Part shown: piece by piece, positions 33,766 through 43,779 of the stretch
Layout of the letters: every line of letters begins with the position of its first letter
Numbering within the stretch: the first letter of the stretch is position 1
DNA from: Cystobasidiopsis lactophilus
Lineage: Eukaryota > Basidiomycota > Agaricostilbomycetes > Agaricostilbales > Chionosphaeraceae
DNA: 64,000 bases
Direction of reading: 5' to 3'
Assembly (NCBI GenBank): GCA_001599975.1
Contig: BCIO01000006.1
Span: forward strand, 1,421,587 to 1,485,586
Notes under the pieces: generated by a model
What the model was told of the DNA's origin: nothing
Database searches by the model: none
The model's input: only the letters and a program-made list of their open reading frames with translations
Made by a program: the position numbers and the translations under genes

Positions 33766-35729
33766 TCAATGCGCAGGCTGAATCGAGAACGGGAAATTGA
33801 GACGGTTGTGAGGGTCGTAAGTCGATTTGAGGCTTCGAAGTCGGTTGTAGTTGACCCCGTAGTAAATGGAGGAATTCGAGGTCAGCCTATCATCTGGAAT
33901 GTTGATGTAGTAGCTCCACGGTCCAGGAGTGTGGTCCTGAAGGGCGGAGGCGAACTTTTCCACCAGGTCGTAGCCAGCCTGCGGGTATGGCAGGGTATCT
34001 CCGACGGCATACAGCGTGATACTGTAGATGGTGTCCCGATTCCCAAAGCTGTGCGGCGTTGTCAGCGTTCAGTCTCTTGCGGAGGAAGGGAAGCGCCTAC
34101 GCAGTGCTCCTGACTGGGATGGTGTTGTACTTTGAATTGGAGCCGCCCCAAAGCTCAAACGTGGTGGCCCAGAAAACCTGTGAGTGCCTGTTGTAAGAAT
34201 GTAGTCTGCCAAAGCAGAACGATAGGAGAACTCACAACACCACCGCCGATGACTGGCGCGACGTTCGCCGCCACATCCATGTACGCGCGCACCGAGGCCG
34301 GGGTGTAGCTGACCGAGTTGCCCAAGGATTTGACATACACGTTATTGGTGTCGTTGATTGGATCGTTGTTCAAAGGAACGCCTTGACCATTGGCTGCCAC
34401 CCAGTCGATCCAGCTGAGGTTGGCGACCAGGGTGCTGTCCGGCTTGGGTAACTTGGCCAGCAGGGGAGCGATGATCTTGTCGAACTTGTAGTCTTTCTTG
34501 CTCGTAAAATAGCCACCGTGAACATTGATTGTGATCCAGCCCGGCTACGATCCAACCTCAAGATGCTGCTAAGCTCACGTTCCTGTCGTTGATCGATGCA
34601 CACATACAACAGACGAGGTCACATCTGGTCCAGTTGCGAAGTTGGACGGAATGCCAGATTGCACAAAAGCCTGGGTTTCGAGGAAAATGGAGGTGGCGAC
34701 TTCGGCGGTGACGTTCCAAACGTAATTGTGCTGAACGGCAATCTCGGGAGCAGGTTGAGTGACAAAGTAAAAGGCCGTGACAATTCCTTCATTTGGTCGT
34801 TAGACCGGATCGAACTGCGTTGGAAAATGTCAGGCTTACCGAAAGAATTGGCTGCGCCGCGAAGAGCCCAGAACAAGTTGGCATCGGATAGAGCCGTGAC
34901 GTGCTTGAACGTGCCGTCCGGAAGGACGATGTCAATGGCCACCGTCTGGTCCAAGGCCAGACCCCTAGGTGCAAGCTTTCAGCGAAAGGTCCACCAGAGG
35001 CAAAGAGTAGTATGGACTGACCACATCCGTGAGGTGTGCGGGTTGACGCCGCCTTGAGAGCATTGACCGCCGACACCGACCCAAGGGTAGGAGCCGATTG
35101 CCATGGCGCGCTTGTAGTCGTTCAGCGCCACGTAGACTGCTCCCAATCGGTTGCCCGTTCCGACTTTGACAATGGTCGTGGAAGGAGTATAAGTGATGTC
35201 TCGAAAGTATTTCGTGTCAATGATGAGCGCCGGCGGAGCTTCAACGCCACCGAGCCCCTGGCCGACTGGACGGAGTTCTCAGCCCTCGCAGTGGTCAAAG
35301 AGCAGCCAGGGGATGGCTCACCGAGCGAGTGGCCTCCAGAGCGACCGGCCACACGAACGTTCCATTTGTTCGCCACCGAGAGACAAGCGGAGATCTGAGC
35401 GGTCGTATTGGGGTAGGCCAAGGCAGCAGGTTGGATAAACTGGTAGGCTTGATTGTCTATCGATAAGTTGATTTCAGCTGCCCATCGTCAAGAACGCGTC
35501 AATGGGTCGTGCTTACAGATCAGGGTGAGATTGGAGTACTGGGGGTTGCTGGGCAAATACACTTCAACACCAGTCTTGATCAAATCTGTGGGTGTCCTCG
35601 GAAAAATATCAGCACGCAACCACGCAATCGTTCGAACAGAGTGAGCTCACCAGTCTGGAACGAGGAGGACGTGGTCGAGGCATGGCAAAGCCTCCAAAAG
35701 AGTGGCAGGATGTAAACGAGCGTGTGCAT
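33766..35729 (-). CDS. berberine-bridge-enzyme-like FAD-linked oxidase 2 (secreted; Cys-to-Tyr at second flavin site)
   Basis: Paralogue of the preceding oxidase with the same layout and similar ends. Signal peptide MHTLVYILPLFWRLCHAS. VRVAGRSGGHSLGEPSPG keeps the FAD-linking His; at the second attachment site it reads AIGSYPWVGVGGQCSQGG, so Tyr stands where oxidase 1 has Cys (GSCPWVGVGG). FAD-domain text DQTVAIDIVLPDGTFKHVT and NLFWALRGAANSFG is intact, as is the C-terminal SIYYGVNYNRLRSLKSTYD ending FPFSIQPAH. Splicing parallels oxidase 1. Probably a mono-covalent flavoenzyme; a changed substrate pocket is inference. Confidence 0.87.
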
Positions 35730-36278
35730 GTTGGTCGTGCGAAAGCAACAGCAGCTGAGCGAAAGGCCGAACGCGTCCCGCGGCTCACAAATGAAACCAC
35801 AGCACGCACATGCTGCAGCGCAAAAGTGAGGGACAATCAACCGAAGGCGGCCGTCGATCCTTGCGCCACCTCAGAACGCAGAACAGTTCCCCTCAAGCAC
35901 CGAAAGATACCGAGACAGACTGTGGCAATGAGTCAACCAAACTGGCTGCGAAATCCGAAGCACTTTGGCTGATGGCGACGAGTCCGAGGTTGCAGATTCG
36001 ATGGCATCGCGAAAGGCAATGTGGGCAAAAGTGAACGGGACATGTACAGCAGCCCTCAAGCGGGGATGCGCCTGCCATTACCAGCGGGATGCGACTGTGA
36101 AGAGCTAACTTGGCAAAAATGATGATGGTGCGAAGTGGTGAATGAGGCGTGAAATGGAAAGAGATTCGGCCTATGCTGGACGGCGTGTGGTTGTGGTGGA
36201 TCTTGTGAAATGCAAAGAAGTGAATTGGTGAAGCTTGGCGTGATGAAAATGGGAAAAGCTGGAGGCGAGTGGAGAAGG
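35730..36278. other. spacer upstream of oxidase 2
   Basis: 549 bases between oxidase 2 and array member D. No coding signal or family fragment recognised. Confidence 0.4.
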
Positions 36279-37291
36279 CTAGGCACCAGGGACTGATTTC
36301 TGGCGGCCCCAGAGCACGACGAGGTCCAAGACGATGTACTCCAGCTGGCGCATGTTGCTCTCGATAGCAGGCCAGATCAGAGTCTTGAGGTCGATGATGG
36401 TGTCCGTCTGGGCGTCGACGCTTGCGATCTTTTGGTCGACCTGGCGCATCAGGGCGTTCAATCTCTCACTCCGGCCTTGCAGATCCTGTTGGTGCCATCA
36501 GATTCAGCCTCTCGACCCAGGCGGAGGGAAGATGGAAACAAACCTCGGCCTTTTGGCAGGCGTCCAGCGCCGCACAGCACTCGTCCACCTCTGCCCTCGC
36601 CCTCTTCATGTCCTCCGCGTAGGTAGCCCGAGACCGCCTGGTCCGCACCCGACTGCTCTTGTCATCCATCAAGGCCTTCCATCGATCGTACGCCGCTTGG
36701 TAGGTGCTATAGGCCGCCCTGACGCGCGCCAGAGAATCGCTCATGAGGTCGCTGCACTTGTCGCACTCCTTCTTGGAGAGCCAGGCCTCCTTCATGCCGG
36801 TCAAGAAGCTGATGAGCAGCTCCTTCGCTTCCAAGGCTTTGACCGCGGTGGGGCCGGCTCTGGCCTGGAGCTTGAGCAGCTGGCCCAATAGGACGAGCTG
36901 GTCTTGCTGCAATGGCGTCCTTTGAGCTGTAGGGGCCGTTTGATTTTGCTTGCGTCTGTTAATGACAAGGTCAGCACCGCCTGGGAGGAGGTCAACATGT
37001 TGTTTACCGTTTAGTGGGCCTCTGCGGCTCCTCGTCCTCCACTTCGACGCCGCGCAGGCGCTTGGATCGTCGCGGTCCCGGCAGCTGGGCAGACGTCGAG
37101 GCTGGGCAGTCAAAGTACTCGACGAAGTCCCAGACGTCGACTGAGAATGGATTCCACGCGCGAGCGGCTTGCTCGATCTCTTCGGGGCCCGTCAGCTTGG
37201 CAAAGGTGACCTCCAGCTCAGAGAGCATCTCGGACTCAGTCTTGCCGACAGACGGGCGCGAGGAGGAGGAAGCGGGCGAAGACGCGGCCAT
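36279..37291 (-). CDS. array member D, unknown coiled-coil protein
   Basis: Starts MAASSPASSSSRPSVGKTE. Exon 1: SVDVWDFVEYFDCPASTS and PRRSKRLRGVEVEDEEPQ ending PTKR. Exon 2: RTPLQQDQLVLLGQLLKLQ, AGPTAVKALEAKELLISFL, then a charged coiled coil with many Lys/Arg (DDKSSRVRTRRSRATYAED). Last exon: RLNALMRQVDQKIASVDAQ and MRQLEYIVLDLVVLWGRQK before the stop. The best example of the family consensus, together with B. Function unknown. Confidence 0.75.
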
Positions 37292-37816
37292 GGCTAATGC
37301 GGAATGAAAAGGCCCAGCCACAGCTGCGAAGCGAAGCCTCGAGGCTCGAGGTCCAGGAAGTGGTGGCGTCGGACCTGACCCAAGATCGGCGCCGAGACCT
37401 GGCCGAAGAGGCAAGTGCGCGTCGTTGAGACCCTTCCAGGGCAAGGTAATCGTACAAGAATGCGTATTCAACAACAAGGGGAGGATCTGCATCGATGACC
37501 CCATCGAGGCCGTCGTCGCTTGCCCGTCGGTCGATATGAGACGCCTCAGAAGAAAGGAAGGAGCGGTACGATGTGGAGAACGTGAAGGTGAAATGATGTA
37601 CAGTGCTGGGGGTGCCCAGGAAAGAAAAGTGTCAGTGGCGAAAGTTGGGAGAGGGCGAAGAATCGAATCGGCCATTGGGCCGAGTAAGGAATTGGGCCGA
37701 GTAAGGAATGGCATAGGAGGTCCTGATTTGCTCAAGTGGACCAGCGTCAGCGAGGTCGCTAAGTCAGACCGAGCGCTCACCTCTTGAACATGGTTGCCGA
37801 AGAATGCCGGACGACA
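37292..37816. other. spacer between array members D and E
   Basis: 525 bases upstream of D. The D frame stays open upstream to 37780 but with no family resemblance. A short direct repeat (GGCCGAGTAAGGAATxGG) occurs twice near 37678-37710. Confidence 0.4.
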
Positions 37817-38789
37817 TCACTTTCGACGGCGCTTCGCTGGTGGCTCGACATCGACCTCTTTGCGAGCTTTCCAAAGAATGATGAGCTGGAGGATGCGGTG
37901 GTGGAGGTGATCGATGGCCTTCCTGAAGCGGCGCTCGGCCACAGCAGATTCCAGGATTAGACCAGACACGAGGAGGCTGAGCCTGTCGCCCTCTTGGACA
38001 ATATTTTGGCCCATTTGAATGAGCTCATTGCGGCGGCGCAAGAGGTCCTGTCAGCGAAGCAATGTCAGACCCGGGTCAAAGGTTTCTTAAGATAAAAAGT
38101 TAGACACCTCCGCGTCCCACTTGTCGAGCTCCGCGCGCGCTTCTTTCAGCTCCTCTTCAATCGCCAGACTCTCGCCGTCCAGTTGACGAGACTCTTCTCA
38201 GGTGTTGGTCTCCTTGGCGTGCAGTTGCGCGAGCTCCATCTCTTGCCGCAACAAGTCCCGCTCAAGCGCGAACGCCGCGGAGTATTTGGCCAGGTCTGCA
38301 GTTACAGAAGTGACCAGAGTAGTGGCTGTGTCCTTGGCGGTAAGGATGGCTTTCGTGCCGGACATGAAGGCTTCGGCATCGCTCTTGATCGCAGAGGCCT
38401 CTTGAAAGCTGCCAGCAGACGAGTAATAGAGGGAGAGTAGAGCGTGCAGCTCTATGAGCTGGTCTTGGTCCAATCCGGTCCTGGGAAGCCGTCTGCATCG
38501 GTTCCGAAGTCAGCCCTGTTTATACAAGAACTGAAGGGTGCTGTCACCTTTTGCGCGGTGGGAGGCCATTGAGATGCTCGGCTGGGATACCCCTGGTCCT
38601 CTTGCTGCGTCTGAGCGGACAGTCATCGACTGGCGGCCGCGCCTCGCACTGGGGGAAGCTCTCCAGGAATTCGAGCGCGGTGCCAATCGAACGGTGAATT
38701 CGCCGCGCTCTGACTGGAAACGGGTCGTCGTTCGTGACTGATTCCAGGATCTTGATTTGGTCCTCAAGCGGCAGATCCGTCATCGGCAA
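37817..38789 (-). pseudogene. array member E, probably disabled by an in-frame stop
   Basis: Exon 1: MPMTDLPLEDQIKILES, GTALEFLESFPQCEA, RRSKRTRGIPAEHLNGLPP ending RKR. Exon 2: RTGLDQDQLIELHALLSLY and a coiled coil reaching MELAQLHAKETNT, where TGA at 38200-38198 interrupts the frame; the same frame resumes at once with EESRQLDGESLAIEEELKE and goes on to a normal last exon (RRFRKAIDHLHHRILQLII, LWKARKEVDV, basic end AKRRRK). No good splice donor or acceptor pair skips the TGA. Either a recent nonsense change, a truncated protein, or a sequencing error. The rest of the gene has not decayed. Confidence 0.65.
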
Positions 38790-38988
38790 GGTTGGCCGTC
38801 AAGAGCAATTCAAGTCTTGCGGCGAGCGCGGGCTCGAGCTAGCCTCAACGAGTTGGTGGGTGACAAGATTGTGGTTCTACCGACGTAGTCGTTTATCAAG
38901 ACAGCAGATGGAAAAGCAAGCGAGTAACATTGTACAAGGGACTAACGATCTGATCATTCTGATGCAATGAGCCAAAACATTGTGCCCG

Positions 38989-39934
38989 TCACGATTCACC
39001 GCCCTCCGTCCCCTGGCTGGCTTTCCAGAGGATGACGAGCTGAAGGATGAGCGAATGGAGTGTCTTGACATCATCGTGCAGAGAGGGGAGAAGTTTCTTG
39101 AAGTGGTGCACAGTGTCTTCATAGCGCTTGTCAGTGTCATCGCGGGCAACGAGCCAGGTCTGAAAGGACTCTTGATGGCGAGCTCGTAGCTCCACGTGAC
39201 GCTAAATCAGATTCTTGAGGCGCATTCGTGACTATCAAAGGTTTAATACATACAACCAGGCCTTCTTCATCAATTGCAGCGCGAGCGGCTGCTAACTTGA
39301 CGTTGAGAGGTTCGATCTCCTTCATTTTTTCCTCCAAAGAGGTCGACGTCGGGTTGGTGATCATCTCATGCAACATTGCCGTTTTTTCAGAGGACAGATC
39401 GCAGATGTGCTGACGCAAGGCGACCAGTCGACTTGACTCCTTGATTCTCTCCTGTCCTTCCTCTAGAAGGGTCTTGCCCTGTTCATGAAGGCTTCGAAAA
39501 GTGGTCGCAAGTGTAGGAAGGTCAACGTCGATGTCGGCCGCAGCCGAAAGAGTGGCTCTGGGCCGGTAAAGTCGCAGCAAGCTCCAAAGATTAGTGAGCT
39601 GGTCGCGGGCTATGCCTGAGCGGGGCGCTGCACCAAGTTTACGCCTGAGCACGATGATGCGTGTCAGAGGACGGCAGGGTGTATACAGAAGTCAGGCGGC
39701 CCACCTCTTTGCAATAAGTGGCCGGCCACAAAATGCCTCCACATCCTCCGGCGTCCCATCTCTCTTCCTCTTGGATCCAACGGGCACCGAAGAAGATGCG
39801 TTTTCTTGAGGTGCAGGGGTGGGAGCATCAAAAGTCCGAAGATAGAAGCCTGTCCACGCCAGCATAAAGCGAGCGTTTGCGGCAGCCACAGGAGAGACCG
39901 GTGCCAACAGCTCATAGACTTCGCTCGGCAGCAT
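38989..39934 (-). CDS. array member F, unknown coiled-coil protein
   Basis: Starts MLPSEVYELLAPVSPVAA, continuing MLAWTGFYLRTFDAPTPAP (early motif variant) and GSKRKRDGTPEDVEAF, exon ending LIAKR. Exon 2: RSGIARDQLTNLWSLLRLY, then coiled coil. Last exon after an acceptor GATTTAG: RHVELRARHQESFQTWLV and VKTLHSLILQLVILWKASQ. The MLP(S/Q)E(V/A)Y start is shared only with H, so F and H form a subgroup. Function unknown. Confidence 0.72.
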
Positions 39935-40202
39935 GTTCGGTCAGAATGCAGAGGGGTCGACGTGGCTAGGTCGAGTTGGCGGAACGAGAAAGAGCCTGGT
40001 TTTCGCCGCCCACTGTCCTGGCTGGCCTTTGGACGATCTGTGGTTCAAAGTTCCAAGGAGGTTTATGAGCAAGGCTGGCATACTAGACTATATAGCTTCA
40101 AGACAGTCCCGATCCTCGATTCTTGAACAGTGCTTTCGCAAAAGTCGCCACCCCAGGCACCCCAGCATTCTTGAACCGCTCCCTAAGTGCCAACGAAGCG
40201 CC

Positions 40203-41198
40203 TCAAACCTCCAAAGAGGCCTTGCGAAGAATAACCAGCTGGACAATACAGTGGTCCAGAAGGTCAATGTCGGCGGAGAGCTGAGGTAAGATGGCGGACG
40301 CTTCGGCGCCGAGTCGTCCGAGTTCCTTCAGCAAAGCCAGATGTTGGGGAATGGGAGCGCACCAGTCGCCTACGCTGTTGAGCACCGTCGCTAAGTGTTT
40401 GGCTAGAAGCTATCGACAAGTTCAGATGTATCAGCGATGCGATGCTGCTCGACAGATGAACGAACCTCAATGTCAATAGACTTCAGTCGAAGGATGTCTT
40501 CCCTCTCTTCAGTAGTAATCGTGGTCGCTACATCCAAAGATGCGCCGGCCGATTCCTTTGCAGAGGCCGGTCCCATTTTTTCAAGCTCTTGAGCCCGTCG
40601 GTCTTCAGCTTCCTGCACTCGATCACAGAGGTCGTTGTAATGGGAAAGCTCTTCATACGCTTTGAAAAGGGGAGCCATCAAGTGGGCAAGGCTGTCCCGC
40701 CGTTTGCCACACTCCGAAAACACTTCAGCCGACCTCGACAGATTCTGACCACATTTTGCAGCCCTTGGAGCTGCTTCGCGGTATAGTTCCAAGAGTTGTA
40801 ACAGGAGAGCGAGTTGGTCATGCTCCAATTTGCTCCTAGGCCGCCTTGGCCGCGTACTGGTACAGTACCTTAGCTCACGCACGGACCGGAAAATTTTGCG
40901 CGAAGCATACCTGGGCGATTCGATTGATGGCACACTTGTAGCCAACCTATCCACCACCGGGCTAATCTGACCAAAAGTCGCTACGTGCGTCTCCAAGAAG
41001 CCTCGAATTTGACGGGATGATTCGCGGTGCTGACCAAGTTTTCTGTCCGTTTGCCGCAAAACGTCTCGCATGGCGACGAGTTCGTTGCTGTCTCGCAAAG
41101 CGTCTTGCATGTCGGACGATCGAAGGTCTTGGTCGTTCGGCACGAACAGAGGTGCGACAGGACTGGCCCAAGTCTGAAACGCTGTGCAAGCCCAGTCG
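40203..41198 (-). CDS. array member G, unknown coiled-coil protein, 5' exon unresolved
   Basis: The frame SDWACTAFQTWASPVAPLFV resembles the start of F (LAWTGFYLRTFDAPTPAP), but I could not find an ATG exon that joins to it; MQDALRDSNEL at about 41110 is the first clear ATG. The basic SKRLRG exon end is absent. A central insertion of about 90 residues precedes the block RSKLEHDQLALLLQLLELY. An intron (GTTCGTTC to GTCGATAG) joins SIDIE to LLAKHLATVLNSVGDW; the end is IDLLDHCIVQLVILRKASLE (Arg instead of Trp, as in H). Confidence 0.6.
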
Positions 41199-41358
41199 CT
41201 TAGCCTTCGGCCTGTAAAACGGCCAATGCACCTGAACTCACCATATGTAGAGAGTCCAGGCTAGCCAGTAGATGTACGCCAGTCAACTACTCGTCCAGAA
41301 AGTCCAATGATGGTAGAGTGCACACATCGTGGCGAAAGGTCGGCGTGGCAACCTGACC

Positions 41359-42329
41359 CTATGTGGGCTGGGATAGGCTGGCCTTGCGGAGGATGACAAG
41401 GTCAAGGATGAGGCGATTCAGCCTTTCCATTTCCGACAAGAGTGCGATCAAGACTTGTATCGAAACACGGCAGACGTCAAAAAGTTCGAGACTTGTGGCT
41501 TGTTGCCGGGCGGTGAGCGCGGTCCAAGCGGCTGTTCGTGCTTGTCTACGCTCGTGAAGCAGCTACATACACAGTGTTAGTCCGTATAAGATTGAGCATC
41601 GGCAACAAAGCGAGAAAGAGTGAACTCACAGCCAAGGTTCGGTTTGACTTCTTCGCCAGCACCGCCTGGATCTCCGCTTGCAGCGATCTTGAGGCGGCCA
41701 TATACTTCTCTAAGTCTTCTTCTTGACCGGACTCTGGCCGGAGCGCTTTGTTGGCTTCCATCAGTTTCTCTAACTGAACGTCCATCTCTTTGATCTCTTC
41801 CGACTCCTCGACTACGACTAGGTCCAGCTGTGATTCGAGCAGCCGCAAGGATTCTGCTGCTTGATCTCGAGCGTCCATCAAAAGGGAAGAGAATAGCTCT
41901 TCGAATTGTGCCGCCCATCTAGCGCCAGCTTTGCCACGGTGACAGAGCAGCAGCAGCTTTCGAAGAGTAGCGAGCTGATCGCGAGCCAGACTCGACCTTG
42001 GTGCTCCCACCGAATCGTGCTCTAATCTGGACGCAGTCAACAAGACGAGAGTCTGAGTGGATGCCACCATGCCGTGCGGGGATGTCGGCGCACCTCTTGG
42101 ATTGGGAGCTCTCGTCTGGACTGTCTACCCGTACGCGTTCGCTCATCGTAGACAGGCCGCTCGAGATATCGTCGGAAGCGGGCTCGTAGGCAAAGCTGGG
42201 AGAATCGATGGACGGCCCGGGCTCAAACGCGGCCATAATCTGATGGGCCCAGCTGAGCAGGATTTGCGCATAGCTAGCCAGAGGAGATTGAACGGATTCG
42301 AGCATGGTGTACGCTTCTTGGGGTAGCAT
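41359..42329 (-). CDS. array member H, unknown coiled-coil protein
   Basis: Starts MLPQEAYTMLESVQSPLAS (ten codons after another ATG), continuing LLSWAHQIMAAFEPGPS. The basic motif is degenerate (SSQSKRCADIPARHGG). Exon 2: RSSLARDQLATLRKLLLLC and a coiled coil with acidic stretch VVVEESEEIKEMDVQLEKL. Last exon: LLHERRQARTAAWTALTAR and MERLNRLILDLVILRKASL. Its 5' end faces NHP2 across 272 bases. Function unknown. Confidence 0.72.
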
Positions 42330-42601
42330 GTTGCAGGAAAAGTGTGATGGAGCGAGCATGAAGCTTCATTTGCATGGCGAGTGGCGATGGCCCCGGCTTA
42401 TGGGCAACATGCGATCTGCTCTTCGCACTTCAGTCTCGCACCCCAGTCGGTTGGCCGTCACTCAGCAGACACAACCACACGCATCAAGACACACGACGGC
42501 CCGTAACGGCGCAAGAGAATGCAACGACAAATTTGCCACTGTAGGCTCACAACCTCTTTGTTCGCCCTGCCAAAAATTTAGTTGGACTCGCACCAAACGC
42601 A
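42330..42601. promoter_or_regulatory. divergent spacer between array member H and NHP2
   Basis: 272 bases shared upstream region; a conserved essential gene abuts the accessory array directly here, so this marks the array's edge. Confidence 0.4.
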
Positions 42602-43351
42602 ATGGGGAAGCGCACGCTGGATGAGATCGACTCTGCGCCCGCTGCTTCGCCGGAGAAGAAGTCGAAGAAGTCAAAAGAGGCGGAAGTGAACGTGGCCGAT
42701 TTGTGCCCGATTGCGCAGCCGTTGGCGGAGCGCAAACTGGCCAAGAAGGTGTTGCGCGCCGTCAAGAAGGGTCAGGCTTTGCCTCTGTGGGTCTGGCTGT
42801 GGACTGACATGGGCAAGGAGTAGCGTCGAAGCACAGGCAGATCAAGCGGGGCATCAAAGAAGTCACCAAGGCGCTCAGGAAGAACGGCAAAGGGTGCGCT
42901 TGCCTTTGCCCTTCAGATTCTCACTTGGATCTGATTTCATTGGCTGGCCACAGAATTGTTGTGTTGGCAGCTGACATTTCACCCATGGACGTCCTCTCTC
43001 ACGTCCCGGTGCTCTGCGAGGACGCCGACTGCCCCTACATCTGGGTGCCCTCCAAAGAATCGCTGGGCCAAGCATCGGCGACCAAGCGGCCCACGTCTTG
43101 CATCATGATGGTCATGGAGACTGACGCTACCAACCTGAAGGGCAACAAGAAGGCCGTCGCCATTTTGCAAGAGGCTGCCAAGGATGTCGAGAAGGGCAAG
43201 GAGCTGGAAGAGTACAGTGCGTTGTCATTGCACCTTTATGAGATGACACACTCTTAAAAGACCTCATGCACCGCGCACAGAGGACTCGTTCCAGGAGGTG
43301 TACAAGGCCGCCAAGGACCTCAACACCGCCGCCGCCATCCCGACCTACTAA
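42602..43351 (+). CDS. NHP2: H/ACA snoRNP subunit NHP2 (L7Ae family)
   Basis: Core protein of H/ACA snoRNPs that direct pseudouridylation of rRNA. Four or five exons. Lys-rich N-terminus MGKRTLDEIDSAPAASPEKK, then LAERKLAKKVLRAVKKG spliced to SKHRQIKRGIKEVTKALRK, VVLAADISPMDVLSHVPVLC, CPYIWVPSKESLGQA and ATKRPTSCIMMV, nearly residue-for-residue the L7Ae fold and RNA-binding loop of yeast Nhp2. Ends AAAIPTY and stop. Acts in the nucleolus. Confidence 0.93.
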
Positions 43352-43779
43352 AAATCTTCCTCCTCCACTTTGGGGTCGTCTAGGGCATTTTGTAATACTA
43401 CACAACGGCGGGCTTTTTTCGGTCGCCTCTTGCTGAATCTTTTGGAAGGCGTTCTAATTCTCGCGTTCGCCACTCGTCTTGATGACTTACATCGTTCGCT
43501 CTCACTTTTTGAGTTTGAGAGTCTTCGTCGATAGGCAAGCGGCTCAATATGGGCGCAGTTGAGCACCTGAGAAACGCGACAAATTGAACAGTGGCGAAAG
43601 CGCACGGCGGTGGTGCTCTAACGGTTTACAATGCATGGGGATTAATTTACAGTGCTTTGTTACTGTGGTCATTTGCTTGTGCTGCGAGTAATAACGATTA
43701 AGTCTGGTCTAGGCGACAGGCAGGTCTAAAGGGTGAGTTTAGTTGCTTGGGCCGGAATGCAAAAAGGTGCTGTCGACGG
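43352..43779. other. convergent 3' region between NHP2 and the sugar transporter
   Basis: 428 bases between two facing 3' ends. A/T-richer than neighbours around 43640-43700; no coding signal. Confidence 0.4.

Larger units (their letters stand above)
25146..42329 (-). repeat. tandem array of eight paralogous coiled-coil genes (A-H)
   Basis: Members A 25146-26166, B 28613-29607, C 29935-30911, D 36279-37291, E 37817-38789, F 38989-39934, G 40203-41198, H 41359-42329, all on the minus strand. Shared architecture: exon 1 with an aromatic-acidic motif and a basic SKRLRG...KR end; exon 2 opening with R(S/T)xLxxDQLxxLxxLLxL and running into coiled coil; last exon ending in an I(L/V)(D/Q)LVILW(K) helix a few residues before the stop. 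ADH (opposite strand) lies between A and B, two FAD oxidases between C and D. Confidence 0.85.

Noticed and set aside
25146-42329. Array as a mating-type homeodomain locus (variable N-terminal, paired genes)
   Set aside because: All genes are on one strand instead of divergent pairs, and no homeodomain signature (WFxNRR) is present in any member.
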